A stretch of 64,000 nt of DNA from JBCBCP01 sp038530575 (GCA_038530575.1 JBCBCP010000009.1:32176-96175), one strand, 5' to 3'. Counted from the first letter of the stretch, positions 50,549-60,542 are shown. Made by a program: numbers and translations. The notes: generated from the sequence alone by a model not told the origin.

Positions 50549-51951
50549 GCCGGTCTCCGCTTTGCTGGCCAGTCGGTCGCCTGGTGCCACCCTTCCGCAA
50601 GGCGCAAAAGCTTCGCGTCACTGCCCCGCGCCCCGATCAGCTGCAGCCCAAAGGGCAGATCGTCTGGCCCGCCGAAGCCCGCAGGGACCGACACGACCGG
50701 CAGCCCCAGCAGGGACGCAAAGATGACCACCTCCATCCACCGGTGGTAGGTGTCCATCTGGGCCCCTTCAATCTCGGTGGGATAGGGAATTGATGCATCA
50801 AAGGGCCAAACCTGCGTGGCCGGCAAAACAAGCGCATCATAGCGGGTAAAAAGTTCTGCTGCCGCGGCAAAGCCTGCCGAGCGTGTCAAAGACGCGCGGT
50901 GCACTTCCATGCCTGATAGGGCCATGCCACGCTCAATCTCCCAGATCGCCGTGTCCTTCAGACGGTCCTTGTGCGCGGCGTAAAGGGCGGACAGCCCGCA
51001 GGCCACTTGCCACGACCGCAGCGTCGTCCAAGCCTCCCAAAGGGCCGCTGCCTCCATCGGGCGCGCGACGTCGTCAACATGCGCCCCTGCATCGCGCATG
51101 GTCTGCAGGGCCGCCTCTGACGCCTCGGAAATCCCGCTGGCATACTTGTAGGCGCCACCCCAATCGCCAAGCCAACCGATCCGCGCACCGCTCAGGCCCG
51201 GGCTCATCTGCGGCAAGCACTTCGCCTGCATGCGGCCGTGCGGTTGGCGCGGATCGGGGCCCGCCATAGTATCAAGGAGCGCCGCCAGATCACGGGGCGT
51301 GCGCGCCATCGGCCCATTTGTTGCAAGCTGGTGCAGAAAGCTGTCACCAACCGGCTCAGAGGGAACCAGCCCCCAACTCGGCCGCATCCCGTACACATTA
51401 TTCCAGGCAGCCGGGTTGCGCAGGCTGCCCATCATATCCGAGCCGTCCGCCACAGCCGTCATCCGGCAGGCCAGCGCCGCCCCCGCCCCGCCAGACGAGC
51501 CGCCGGCTGTACGGTCTTTTGCATAGGGGTTCGCGGTGGTGCCGTGCACGGGGTTGAAGCTGTGCGAGCCAAGGCCAAATTCGGGCACGTTTGTCTTGCC
51601 GATCACGATCGCACCGGCGGCGCGCAAACGGGCGATATGCACATCATCGGTAGACGCGATCTGGTTTGCGAACACCGGAGAGCCCATTGATGTCGGCAGA
51701 CCTGCCGCATTTGCGAGATCCTTGACCGCCAAGGGAATGCCATGAAGCCAGCCAGAGCGTGGACCCGTATCTGCCGCGCGTGCCTCTGTCATCAGATCAT
51801 CCGCATCGCGCAACGAAACAATCGCGTTCACTGGCCCATTCACCGCGTCGATACGGTCCAGTGTGGCTTTCATCAGGTCTTCTGCACCAAGTGCACGACG
51901 CGCCATCGCATCAGAAAGGTGCAACGCGCTGAAGTCGAGTACGTCTTCCAT
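50545..51951 (-). CDS. Amidase-signature enzyme
   Basis: 468 aa. Amidase signature with the Ser-cisSer-Lys triad: LAVKDLANAAG (Lys near residue 78), AGGSSGGAGAALACRM (the GGSSGG loop near 155) and DGSDMMGSLRNPAAW (nucleophile Ser near 178). It may act on a small amide or be GatA-like; GatA is usually flanked by gatB/C, absent here, so a general amidase (e.g. nitrile/urea-type or indoleacetamide-type) is more likely. Co-translated with DUF2189. Confidence 0.82.
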   Translation of the reverse strand: MEDVLDFSALHLSDAMARRALGAEDLMKATLDRIDAVNGPVNAIVSLRDADDLMTEARAADTGPRSGWLHGIPLAVKDLANAAGLPTSMGSPVFANQIASTDDVHIARLRAAGAIVIGKTNVPEFGLGSHSFNPVHGTTANPYAKDRTAGGSSGGAGAALACRMTAVADGSDMMGSLRNPAAWNNVYGMRPSWGLVPSEPVGDSFLHQLATNGPMARTPRDLAALLDTMAGPDPRQPHGRMQAKCLPQMSPGLSGARIGWLGDWGGAYKYASGISEASEAALQTMRDAGAHVDDVARPMEAAALWEAWTTLRSWQVACGLSALYAAHKDRLKDTAIWEIERGMALSGMEVHRASLTRSAGFAAAAELFTRYDALVLPATQVWPFDASIPYPTEIEGAQMDTYHRWMEVVIFASLLGLPVVSVPAGFGGPDDLPFGLQLIGARGSDAKLLRLAEGWHQATDWPAKRRPA

Positions 51952-51986
51952 ATTGCCAGAGTGCCGCGCAAATGTCGGTGGGGGAA

Positions 51987-52033
51987 GCGACTTTTTTGAA
52001 AAAGTCGCAGGCCGCGATCCTTTGAAGGATCGC
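51987..52033 (-). terminator. Tandem tight hairpins after prfB
   Basis: GCGACTTTTT/AAAAAGTCGC (51987-52008) and GCGATCCTT/AAGGATCGC (52014-52033) both have 2-nt spacers and perfect stems. Lying 6 nt downstream of the prfB stop, they are likely its terminator. The near-matching GCGA...TCGC outline suggests one arose from the other. Confidence 0.65.
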
Positions 52034-52038
52034 CCGCG

Positions 52039-53160
52039 TCAGTCCGTCTGCGCCTCCGAGCGGCTCTTGCCGCTGACGTTCAAGGCAAGGGTCGCGCCCA
52101 TGAAATCGTCCAGATCCCCGTCGAGCACGCCTTTGGTGTCCGAGGTTTCATGATTGGTGCGCAGGTCTTTCACCATCTGGTAAGGCTGCAGCACATAGGA
52201 CCTGATCTGGTTGCCCCAGCCTGCGTCACCCTTGGCCTCGTGCGCGGCGTTGATATCGGCGTTGCGGCGGTCCAGCTCAAGTTGGTACAGGCGCGATTTT
52301 AGCGCCTTCATCGCGATGTCGCGGTTCTGGTGCTGTGATTTTTCTGACGATGTCACAACGATGCCGGTGGGCTGGTGCGTAATCCGAACGGCGGAATCGG
52401 TAGTATTCACGTGCTGACCGCCCGCCCCTGAAGATCGGAAGGTATCGATGCGGATATCGGACGGATTCACCTCGACATCGATATTGTCATCGACCACCGG
52501 ATAGACCCACACGGAAGCGAAGGACGTCTCGCGCGTGCCCTTGCCGAAGGGGCTGATGCGCACGAGCCGGTGCACGCCGGATTCGGACTTCAACCAGCCA
52601 TAGGCGTTGTGCCCGCTAATCTTGTAGGCGCAGGACTTGATCCCCGCCTCGGTGCCCGCTTCTTCGGACTGAAGCTCGACCTTGTAACCGTGCTTCTCTG
52701 CCCAGCGGACATACATCCGCTGCAGCATCTGCGCCCAGTCGCACGCTTCTGTGCCGCCTGCGCCCGCGTTGATCTCAAGAAACGTGTCATTGGCGTCCGC
52801 CTCGCCGTCCAGCAGCGCCTCAAGCTCTTTCTTGGCTGCCGTCTCACGCAGTGCCGCCAGGGCGCCTTCCGCCTCGGCCACGACCTCCGTATCCTCTTCC
52901 ATCTCGCCCAGCTCGATCAGCTCGACATTGTCCGAAAGATCCTGCTTGATACCCTCATAGGTGCCAATGGCATCCACAAGCGTCTGGCGTTCGCGCATCA
53001 GCTTCTGCGCGGCCTCCGGATCGTCCCAAAGGTTCGGATCCTCGACCCGCGCGTTGAACTCTTCAAGCCGGAACTGCGCTGTTTCCACATCCAGCCGCTG
53101 CGCCAGCAGCTCAAGCGATTTTTCGATCTCGGTGACGAGGTTCTGGGTCTCGGCGCGCAT
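52039..53160 (-). CDS. prfB: Peptide chain release factor 2
   Basis: 373 aa, recognising UAA/UGA. Anticodon-like RF2 motif GTRETSFASVWVYP with the SPF tripeptide (RISPFGKGTRE), and the catalytic GGQ in SSGAGGQHVNTTDSAVR (about residue 250). One continuous frame: there is no in-frame UGA or frameshift near codon 25, unlike E. coli prfB. So the usual autoregulatory frameshift is absent. It starts ATG 53160. Confidence 0.93.
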   Translation of the reverse strand: MRAETQNLVTEIEKSLELLAQRLDVETAQFRLEEFNARVEDPNLWDDPEAAQKLMRERQTLVDAIGTYEGIKQDLSDNVELIELGEMEEDTEVVAEAEGALAALRETAAKKELEALLDGEADANDTFLEINAGAGGTEACDWAQMLQRMYVRWAEKHGYKVELQSEEAGTEAGIKSCAYKISGHNAYGWLKSESGVHRLVRISPFGKGTRETSFASVWVYPVVDDNIDVEVNPSDIRIDTFRSSGAGGQHVNTTDSAVRITHQPTGIVVTSSEKSQHQNRDIAMKALKSRLYQLELDRRNADINAAHEAKGDAGWGNQIRSYVLQPYQMVKDLRTNHETSDTKGVLDGDLDDFMGATLALNVSGKSRSEAQTD

Positions 53161-53265
53161 GGTCGTCCCTCGGGCTTACTCAGACCCGTGGCATAGCGCA
53201 GCGCCCTGTTGCTCACAAGACCGGGGCTCTCGAGTCGGTGGCTTACGCCGCTGAGCCGACCGGGA

Positions 53266-55746
53266 TCAGTACAGCCCGCCGGAGCTGAGCGTACCGAAAC
53301 CTGCCTTAGGCCCGACAACAGCCTGTCCGCCGGTTGACGTCGTCACCTGACTCCCGCCGCCGCCCGACTGTTCAAACAGCGGAAGGTCGGAGCCCATGGC
53401 AAATCCACCATCGAAGGTGATGCCAAAGATCGGCTCTTCACCCTCGCGGAAGCATTCGCTGACCACATTGTCGCCGGACGCAGCATCGCTCAGCCGGGCG
53501 CCGGTGAAGCGATCAATCTTGATGAACTCGCAAGCCTCTGGAGCGCGGAACGCGCTGCCGCCATAGGTCTTGATCGCCTCTGACATGAACCGCTGAAAGA
53601 CTGGCCCGCAGGTTCCGCCGCCTGATGCGCCGCGACCCAGCGAGCGGGGGTTGTCATAGCCGATATAGCAGCCCGCCACGATGTTAGACGAGAAACCAAC
53701 GAACCAGACATCCTTGGCATCGTTGGTGGTACCGGTCTTGCCCGCGATCGGCACGGGCAGGTTGATCGACTTGCGCGCGGTCCCGCGGTCCACGACGCCC
53801 TGCATCATTGATGTGAGCTGGTAGGCCGTGACAGGGTCCATCACGCGCTCGCGGTCCGACAAAATCCGCGGGGCGAACCCGGCGTCCAGGCTGGCCAACT
53901 GGCAATCTTCGCAACGGCGTTCGTCATGGCGGTAGATGGTCCGGCCGTAGCGGTCCTGCACCCGGTCAACCAGCGTCGGTCGCACCCGCTCACCGCCATT
54001 GGCGAACATCGCATAGGCGGCCACCATCTGGTAAAGCGTCGTCTCTTCGGAGCCGAGCGAGTTGGCAAGGAACCGGCCCATATTGTCGTAGACGCCAAAC
54101 TTTTCCGCGTAGCTGGCAACCGTATCCATCGTGACCTCTTCTGCGAGGCGGATGGTCATCAGGTTCCGGGATTGTTCGATGCCAGTCCGCAGCGGCGTGG
54201 GACCATAGAACTGGTTGGATGCGTTCCGCGGGCGCCACAGGCCCTGCGGCGTGTTGATCTCGATCGGGGCGTCGACAACGATGGTCGCCGGGGTATAGCC
54301 ACTGTCGAGTGCAGCAGCATAAACAAACGGCTTGAAGCTGGAGCCCGGCTGGCGGCGCGCCTGCGTGGCGCGGTTATAGACCGAGTGCTGGTAGGAAAAA
54401 CCGCCCTGCATCGCGATCACCCGGCCCGTATTCACATCCATCGCAACAAACGCGCCTTGTACCTTTGGGATCTGCCGCAAGGACCAGGCATCGCCCTCGG
54501 CGCGGACATGGACAACGTCACCAACCTCAAAATTGTCAAAGAAGTTGCCCTTCATCCAGCGGATATCGCTGCGCGGGACCTCACCGACGCCCTGCCCTTC
54601 GACGCCCACGGTCAAGCTTTGATCCGCGATTGCGCGTACGACGGCTGGATACCAACGGCCACCCAAGTCGATATCCCGCGCGACCTTCACCTCTCGCAGC
54701 GCGGCATCCCACGCCTCTGACGTCGCAACATCGGCCGGGATCGTCTCTCCGGTGCCGTTCCAGATGGTCAAACCCCGGTCATAGGCCTCCAGCTGCGCGC
54801 GCAGGGCCATGGCCGCGACGGGCTGCATCGCCTCGTCGATGGTGGCGCGGACGGTATAGCCTTCCTTGAAGAACTGGTCCTGCCCGAAATCCTGGCTCAG
54901 TTGGCGGCGAATTTCGTCGGTGAAGTAGTCGCGTGGCGGCAGTTCCGCCTTGAAGCTTTCGAAATCGCCACCCTGAACAGAGCGGAGCGGCATGGCCCGT
55001 TCGGCCTGGTAGGTCGCCTGATCGAGGTAGCCGTTTTCGAACATCTCTTTCAGCACGAAGTTGCGGCGGCTCAAGAGCCGTTCGGCACGGCGCACCGGGT
55101 GATAATCCGATGGTGCCTTGGGCAAGGACGCAAGGAACGCGGCCTCATGCGGGGCTAACTCACTGAGTGTCTTGTTGAAATAGGTTTGCGATGCCGCCGC
55201 GACGCCGTAGGAGTTCTGGCCCAGGAAGATCTCGTTCAGGTAAAGCTCAAGGATACGCTCTTTGCTTAGCGTTTCTTCGATCCGGGCGGCGAGGATGATT
55301 TCCTTGATCTTGCGTTCCGCTTGCCTGTCGCCAGACAGCAGGAAGTTTTTCATCACCTGCTGTGTGATGGTTGAAGCACCACGGATATCCCGCCCACGCG
55401 AGCGCACCGCATCGACGGCGGCTGCCGCAATACCGCGCAGGTCATAGCCATCGTGGGTGTAGAAATTCTTATCCTCGGCACTGATAAAGGCTTGTTTTAC
55501 AAGGTCCGGGATCGTTTCGGCAGGCGCGAACAGGCGGCGCTCGACGGCGAATTCGTCGATGATTTTACCCTGCCCGTTATAAATCCGGCTGATCGTAGGC
55601 GGCGTGTATTGCGTCAGACTTTCGTGGCTCGGCAGGTCCTGACCATACATCCAGAACACCGCACCAATGCCAAGCGCAACAAAGGCAAGGCCCATCGTCA
55701 CCGTAGTGAAGATACCGCCGAAGAAGGAAAGAATGAATCGGAACAC
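53266..55746 (-). CDS. mrcA: Penicillin-binding protein 1A
   Basis: 826 aa from GTG 55746 (MFRFILSFFGGIF), the start giving a clean membrane anchor; a longer frame would lack this. Transglycosylase: AFISAEDKNFYTHDGYD with catalytic Glu (about residue 94). Transpeptidase: PGSSFKPF (Ser nucleophile SxxK), then AGKTGTTNDAKD (KTGT). It synthesises and cross-links peptidoglycan. Two 14-nt direct repeats sit upstream. The final Gly-rich tail (SGGGGSQVTTSTGGQAVV) is a species-specific extension. Confidence 0.92.
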   Translation of the reverse strand: MFRFILSFFGGIFTTVTMGLAFVALGIGAVFWMYGQDLPSHESLTQYTPPTISRIYNGQGKIIDEFAVERRLFAPAETIPDLVKQAFISAEDKNFYTHDGYDLRGIAAAAVDAVRSRGRDIRGASTITQQVMKNFLLSGDRQAERKIKEIILAARIEETLSKERILELYLNEIFLGQNSYGVAAASQTYFNKTLSELAPHEAAFLASLPKAPSDYHPVRRAERLLSRRNFVLKEMFENGYLDQATYQAERAMPLRSVQGGDFESFKAELPPRDYFTDEIRRQLSQDFGQDQFFKEGYTVRATIDEAMQPVAAMALRAQLEAYDRGLTIWNGTGETIPADVATSEAWDAALREVKVARDIDLGGRWYPAVVRAIADQSLTVGVEGQGVGEVPRSDIRWMKGNFFDNFEVGDVVHVRAEGDAWSLRQIPKVQGAFVAMDVNTGRVIAMQGGFSYQHSVYNRATQARRQPGSSFKPFVYAAALDSGYTPATIVVDAPIEINTPQGLWRPRNASNQFYGPTPLRTGIEQSRNLMTIRLAEEVTMDTVASYAEKFGVYDNMGRFLANSLGSEETTLYQMVAAYAMFANGGERVRPTLVDRVQDRYGRTIYRHDERRCEDCQLASLDAGFAPRILSDRERVMDPVTAYQLTSMMQGVVDRGTARKSINLPVPIAGKTGTTNDAKDVWFVGFSSNIVAGCYIGYDNPRSLGRGASGGGTCGPVFQRFMSEAIKTYGGSAFRAPEACEFIKIDRFTGARLSDAASGDNVVSECFREGEEPIFGITFDGGFAMGSDLPLFEQSGGGGSQVTTSTGGQAVVGPKAGFGTLSSGGLY

Positions 55747-55836
55747 TGCACGTCGCCCCTGATTGTTTGATCCGAATATACGCGGTTGCGCGGGAGGGGT
55801 CAAAAGGGGTTCGGCAAAGCCTTGCCACCGCAAATG

Positions 55837-55882
55837 TAACGTTTTGTACATTTTCCGCGGGCCCCAGATAACATTTTGTACA
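55837..55882 (-). repeat. Direct repeat TGTACAAAAYGTTA upstream of mrcA
   Basis: On the plus strand TAACGTTTTGTACA (55837-55850) and TAACATTTTGTACA (55869-55882), 32 nt apart (three helical turns), one mismatch. They are on the same face of DNA, about 90-135 nt upstream of the mrcA start. A regulator binding site is plausible; the regulator is not identified. The rest of the 200-nt gap contains nothing else recognised. Confidence 0.5.
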
Positions 55883-55948
55883 GAATTCGGCGCGCACAAA
55901 ACCAAGGCGCAGCGGCGCTTTGTGTGCGCTTGCGCAGGTCCTTGAGAC

Positions 55949-57154
55949 CTACTGGCGGACGAGCGGCTGTTGCGCGAGGTCGGCGGCGCGCCAGTCGAGA
56001 ATACCCTGCGCAATCGCCTCAACCATGACGGCGCGCCAGACCGGATCGCGCAGGTTCGCAAGATCGCGGGGCGAGGACAGAAAGCCGACTTCGATCAGGA
56101 TCGACGGGATGTCAGCGCTCTTGAGCACCGAGAAGCCGGCTTGCCGCGCGGGGCGTGAATTCATCGGCCCGCCCGCCGCATCCATCGCGGCAATCACCGC
56201 GGCAGAGGCGGCGCGGGCGCGCGGCTCTGTCTCTTGCCGCGCGAGGTCCATCAGCACGCCTGCGACCTGGTCGTCGGTGCCCGCGAGGTCCAGCCCGGCG
56301 ATGATATCCGCGCGGTCGTGCTGCACGGCAAGCTGGGCCGAGGCGGCATCGGATGCCTGTTCGGACAAGGTATAAACCGTCGCCCCACGCGCCCCACCCT
56401 GGCTAAGCGCGTCGGCGTGCAGCGATACAAACAGGTCCGCGCGCACCTCGTGCGCCAGCGCCACCCGGCCCGGCAGGGAGACAAAGACGTCCTCGGTGCG
56501 GGTCAAGACCACGCGCACCTCGCCGGTGCGGCGCAGGCTTTCGGCCAGTGCCGCCGCAATCTGCAGCATCAGGGCCTTTTCCGACACCCCGTCGCGCACC
56601 GCGCCAGGGTCCACGCCGCCATGGCCTGGGTCCAGAACCACCGTAAAGACACCGTCATCCATGGGCGGCGGCGGGGGCGCGGCGGCGGCAACATCCCATC
56701 CGGCGCCGGGCGGCGCACCAGCGGCGGCGGCAAAGGCGTCCTGCTCTGCCCGTTCGAGGGCGATGGCAATGGTCGCCGCGCCCGAACTGGGATCAATGCG
56801 CATCCCGATCGTCGCAGGCAACATCGGCTGCGCAAGGTCTGCGACCAGCCGCGACCATCCGGGGCGGAACGCACCGAAGCGCACCGCGCTCACATGGCCG
56901 GGCACGGGCAGGATGTCGGCTGGCACGATGCCGGAAAAATCCGCCTCGCGAAAATCGATGACCAGCCGGGCGGGATCATCGAGCGTAAAAACCCGGTAGG
57001 GCACCCCCTGGCTGAGCGAAAGCGTCACATCCGAGCGCCCAAACCAACCATCTTCGATCACGCTGCCCTCTGCGTTCACGCGGGCAAAGGCTGTCAGGTC
57101 CTGCGCAGCGGCGGGTCCGGCAAGCCAGAGAAGAAGGATCAGGAGGGTGCGCAT
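55949..57154 (-). CDS. amiC: N-acetylmuramoyl-L-alanine amidase (AmiC-like)
   Basis: 401 aa from ATG 57154, the start that yields a clean signal peptide (MRTLLILLLWLAGPAAAQ). Residues about 25-150 form an AMIN domain (LDDPARLVIDFREADFSG). Then the Amidase_3 zinc domain: VVLDPGHGGVDPGAV (Zn His), FVSLHADAL (His) and SILIEVGFLSSPRDLANL (catalytic Glu). It cleaves peptide stems in the periplasm at division. A Pro-rich linker (AAAAPPPPPMDD) joins the two. Confidence 0.9.
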   Translation of the reverse strand: MRTLLILLLWLAGPAAAQDLTAFARVNAEGSVIEDGWFGRSDVTLSLSQGVPYRVFTLDDPARLVIDFREADFSGIVPADILPVPGHVSAVRFGAFRPGWSRLVADLAQPMLPATIGMRIDPSSGAATIAIALERAEQDAFAAAAGAPPGAGWDVAAAAPPPPPMDDGVFTVVLDPGHGGVDPGAVRDGVSEKALMLQIAAALAESLRRTGEVRVVLTRTEDVFVSLPGRVALAHEVRADLFVSLHADALSQGGARGATVYTLSEQASDAASAQLAVQHDRADIIAGLDLAGTDDQVAGVLMDLARQETEPRARAASAAVIAAMDAAGGPMNSRPARQAGFSVLKSADIPSILIEVGFLSSPRDLANLRDPVWRAVMVEAIAQGILDWRAADLAQQPLVRQ

Positions 57155-57224
57155 GTGCTCGAGGTAGCGGTTGTTTTGTACCAGCATAACGCCCGCCCCG
57201 CGCTGTGGGTAGAGGGGAAGGTGC

Positions 57225-58373
57225 TCAGGGCGTGCGCGCTTCCATGAAGACCTTGAGCCGCGCGAGCCCCTCTTCGATATCCGCCGTGCTGCGCGCGTAG
57301 GAGAAGCGCAGCGTCTGGTGCCCGCGCACCGGGTCGAAATCGAGGCCGGGGGTGACTGCGACTCCTGCCTTTTCGAGAATCTCGGCGGCGAAGGCGCGGC
57401 TGTCCTGAGTATGCGCCGACACGTCTGCATAGACATAGAAGGCCCCGTCTGGCGGCGCGAAATCGGTGAAACCTGCCGCGCGGAGGCCTTCGATCATCAG
57501 CGCGCGGTTGGCGCGGTAGACGTCCATGTTGGCCTCAAGCTCTGAACCCGCATCCAGAGCGGCAAGCGCTGCGACCTGGCTGGCATGGGGCGGGCAGATG
57601 AACATGTTCTGCGCCAACCGTTCAATTTTGCGCACATGGGCTTCGGGTACGACCATCCATCCCACGCGCCACCCCGTCATGGAGAAATACTTGGAGAAGG
57701 AATTGATGACGTACGCGTCGTCCGTGATCTGCAGCGCGGACACGGCTTTCGCCTCATACTCGATCCCATGATAAATTTCGTCAGAGATGAAAGATGCGCC
57801 CTGCCCCTTGGCCGCGTCGATCAACGCCGCCAGCGTTTGGTGGTCCAGCATCGTGCCAGTGGGATTCGCCGGAGAGGCCACCATCAGACCACTCAGCTCC
57901 AGACCTTCGAGGTCCTCGGGAACCGGCTGGTAGCGATTTTCCGCCGCCGTTTCGATGTCAACCGGCACAAGGCTGAGGGCGCGCGCGATCTGGCGGTAAC
58001 TTGGATAGCCCGGCGCCCCGATGCCAAGCCTGTCACCGGCCTCAAAGAGCGCCGTGAAGGCCAGGATGAACCCCGCCGAACTGCCTGAGGTGACCACCAC
58101 GCGGGCCGGGTCGAGATCAACGCCGTACCAGTCCTTGTATAGCTGCGCGATGCGGGCGCGCAGCGCGGGAAGTCCCAGTGCGACGGTATAGCCCAGCGCG
58201 TCCTGCTCCATTGCCGCAGCCACTGCGGCGCGGGCAACGCCGGGCGCTGGGGTGCCGGGCTGGCCAACCTCCATGTGAATGATGTGCCGTCCGGCGGCTT
58301 CGGCGGCGCGGGCGGCTTCCATGACGTCCATCACGATGAAGGGATCGACATCACCGCGGCTTGAGCTTTTCAT
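57225..58373 (-). CDS. Class I/II PLP-dependent aminotransferase
   Basis: 382 aa. PLP Lys in NSFSKYFSMTGWRVGW (about residue 228), Asn/Asp binding in VASPANPTGTM (about 165), and the C-terminal Arg in HQTLRFSYA. Aspartate-aminotransferase-like; substrate not settled. It points away from the M48 protease gene, whose start lies 23 nt away, so the two share a short promoter region. Confidence 0.9.
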   Translation of the reverse strand: MKSSSRGDVDPFIVMDVMEAARAAEAAGRHIIHMEVGQPGTPAPGVARAAVAAAMEQDALGYTVALGLPALRARIAQLYKDWYGVDLDPARVVVTSGSSAGFILAFTALFEAGDRLGIGAPGYPSYRQIARALSLVPVDIETAAENRYQPVPEDLEGLELSGLMVASPANPTGTMLDHQTLAALIDAAKGQGASFISDEIYHGIEYEAKAVSALQITDDAYVINSFSKYFSMTGWRVGWMVVPEAHVRKIERLAQNMFICPPHASQVAALAALDAGSELEANMDVYRANRALMIEGLRAAGFTDFAPPDGAFYVYADVSAHTQDSRAFAAEILEKAGVAVTPGLDFDPVRGHQTLRFSYARSTADIEEGLARLKVFMEARTP

Positions 58374-58395
58374 CGTTAGACCCTCTTATGCAGCC

Positions 58396-59718
58396 ATGAT
58401 CTTTCACCGCGCTTTTGTCTTCGCGTCAATGCTGGCGCTGATGCTGCTGCCTGGCCCCGGCGGGGCCGTTGGGCTGCTGCGCGATGCGGATGTCGAGCAT
58501 GGGCTCAAGCAGCTCGCCACCCCGGTACTGCGCGCGGCGGGGCTGAGCCCGGCCCGGGTCAAGATCCTCGTGGTAGACGAGGCGACGATGAACGCTTTCG
58601 TGGTCAGCAATGACGCGATTTTCATCCATTACGGGCTGATCAACAGGCTGGACAGCGCCGCAGCCCTGCAGGCCGTGATCGCGCATGAGGCGGCGCATAT
58701 CGCCAATGGCCACCTGACCCGGCGGATGCAGAACCTGGGCGTGGCGCGCAATATTGCCGCGCTGGGCCTTGCGCTGGCGGTGGCGGCGGCCGCTGCGGGC
58801 GCGGACGGCGCGGGCGGGCTGGCCCTGGGTACCCAAAGCGCGGCGCAGCGCGCCTTTTTGCGGCACACCCGCGCGGAGGAAGCCAGCGCGGACCAGTCGG
58901 CCATTCGCTATCTGCGCAGTGCGGGCATCCCGGTCACCGGCTTGCGCGATGTGCTGGAAGAGTTTCGCGGGCAGGAAAACCTGAGCGCTGGCCGGCAGGA
59001 TCCCTATGTGCGCTCCCATCCGCTGAGCCGGGACCGGATCCGGGCCGTGGATGGCTATGTCGCGGCATACGGGGATCGCGGCCGGCCCGATGCGACGTCG
59101 GACTATTGGTTTGCGCGGGTCAAAGGCAAGTTGAGCGCCCACACCCGCGCGCCGCGCTGGACCCTGCGGCGCCTGAGCGATGAACGCTATCCCGATGTAA
59201 AGCTGTTGCGCGAGGCAATTGCGCAGTCGCGCCAGTCGGACACGCGCCGTGCCCTGCGGGCCGTTGATGCAGCAATTGCTGCACGTCCGAACGATCCCTT
59301 CCTGCACGATGCCCGCGGCGAGATCCTGATGGATTCACGCCAGTTTGGCGCGGCGGCCAATGCCTATGCGCGGGCTGTTAACCTTGCACCCCGCGACGGG
59401 CTGATCCTTGCGGGCTATGGCCGCGCCCTGCTGGCAAATGACCGCGTGGCGGATGCCCGCCGCGCGCTGGAACGGGCACGCAGCATCGACTACCGCGACG
59501 GCGTGATGTTGCGCGACCTCAGTTTGGCCTATGCCCGCTCGGGTCAGCGCGGCATGGCGGCTTTGGTCACCGCAGAGCGGTTCGCGCTGTCGGGGCGGCT
59601 GGCGGATGCGGGCATTCACGCCCGCAGGGCGACCGGGCTTCTGGCCACCGGGTCGGGCCCGTGGCAACGGGCGCAGGATATACTTATTGCCTCTGAACGG
59701 GCGGCGAAACGGAGATGA
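58396..59718 (+). CDS. M48-family metalloprotease with TPR tail
   Basis: 440 aa from ATG 58396. A signal sequence (FASMLALMLLPGPGGAVG) precedes the peptidase. Zinc motif HEAAH (in VIAHEAAHIANGHLTRRM) and downstream Glu in EEASADQSAIRYL. The C-terminal part (about 260-440) contains TPR-like repeats (AVDAAIAARPNDPFLHDARGEILMDSRQFGAAANAYARAVNLAPRD). This is the BepA-like arrangement for outer membrane protein quality control, in the periplasm. Overlaps the DsbA-like gene by ATGA. Confidence 0.88.
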   Translation: MIFHRAFVFASMLALMLLPGPGGAVGLLRDADVEHGLKQLATPVLRAAGLSPARVKILVVDEATMNAFVVSNDAIFIHYGLINRLDSAAALQAVIAHEAAHIANGHLTRRMQNLGVARNIAALGLALAVAAAAAGADGAGGLALGTQSAAQRAFLRHTRAEEASADQSAIRYLRSAGIPVTGLRDVLEEFRGQENLSAGRQDPYVRSHPLSRDRIRAVDGYVAAYGDRGRPDATSDYWFARVKGKLSAHTRAPRWTLRRLSDERYPDVKLLREAIAQSRQSDTRRALRAVDAAIAARPNDPFLHDARGEILMDSRQFGAAANAYARAVNLAPRDGLILAGYGRALLANDRVADARRALERARSIDYRDGVMLRDLSLAYARSGQRGMAALVTAERFALSGRLADAGIHARRATGLLATGSGPWQRAQDILIASERAAKRR

Positions 59719-60458
59719 TCATGACACGGATTTTTGCACTTCTGCTGGCGCTTTGGGCCCTGCCCGCGGCGGCGCTGGACCTGAGCGAGATGAGCGCGGA
59801 CGAGCGCGCCGCCTTTGGGGATGCGGTACGCGCGTACTTGCTGGAAAACCCGCAGGTGATCTTTGAGGCCGCCGCAATTTACGAACAGCAGCAGGAAGAA
59901 CGGGCGCGGCAAGCCGATCTGGCGCTGGTGGCGGATAACAAGGCCGCGCTTTTCGAGGACACGCGCAGCTGGGTTGGCGGGAACCCCGAAGGCGACGTGA
60001 CGCTGGTCGAATTCCTCGACTACAAATGTGGCTTCTGTAAACGTGCGCATGGCGAGATCGCGCAGCTGCTGGAGGCGGACGGCAACATTCGTCTGATCGT
60101 GAAAGAGTTTCCCATCCTGGGTCCGGAATCCGTGCTGGCCGCGCGCTATGCGCTCGCGGTCAAGAACGTCGCAGGAGACGCGGCTTACAAGGCCGTTGGG
60201 GATGCGCTGATGACGCTGAACGGGGCCATCGCCGCGCCGGTCTTGCAGCGCATGTCGAACACACTGGGCCTTGATTGGACAGCGATCGAGGCGGAGATGG
60301 GCAGCGAGGCCGTCACGCAGCAGATCCGCGACACCCGCGCGCTGGCGCAGCGGCTGAACATCACGGGCACGCCGACCTTCGTGCTGGACGACGAGATGCT
60401 GCGCGGCTTCCTGCCCGCGGATCAGATGGCGGCGCTGGTGGCCGGCAAGCGGGACTAG
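59715..60458 (+). CDS. DsbA-family thiol oxidoreductase (Com1/DsbG-like)
   Basis: 247 aa, ATG 59715. Signal peptide MTRIFALLLALWALPAAA, then thioredoxin fold with redox site CGFC in EFLDYKCGFCKRAHGEI (about residue 110) and a cis-Pro loop TGTPTFVLDD. It oxidises or isomerises disulfides in exported proteins; the neighbour is a secreted protease that may depend on it. Confidence 0.88.
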   Translation: MIMTRIFALLLALWALPAAALDLSEMSADERAAFGDAVRAYLLENPQVIFEAAAIYEQQQEERARQADLALVADNKAALFEDTRSWVGGNPEGDVTLVEFLDYKCGFCKRAHGEIAQLLEADGNIRLIVKEFPILGPESVLAARYALAVKNVAGDAAYKAVGDALMTLNGAIAAPVLQRMSNTLGLDWTAIEAEMGSEAVTQQIRDTRALAQRLNITGTPTFVLDDEMLRGFLPADQMAALVAGKRD

Positions 60459-60465
60459 GCACAGC

Positions 60466-60488
60466 CCGGAAACCGACGCGGTTTCCGG
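60466..60488. terminator. Hairpin between convergent genes
   Basis: CCGGAAACC (60466-60474) pairs with GGTTTCCGG (60480-60488), 5-nt loop, 9-bp stem. No T run follows, so it is a likely but weak terminator for one or both of the convergent genes. Confidence 0.4.
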
Positions 60489-60542
60489 CCCCGGTGACGA
60501 CGGTTGGGCCAAGGCGGTTTTCCACGTTCGGAAAACGCATCG

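Noticed and set aside
52039..53160. Programmed frameshift in prfB
   Set aside because: No in-frame UGA is present; the gene is continuous.
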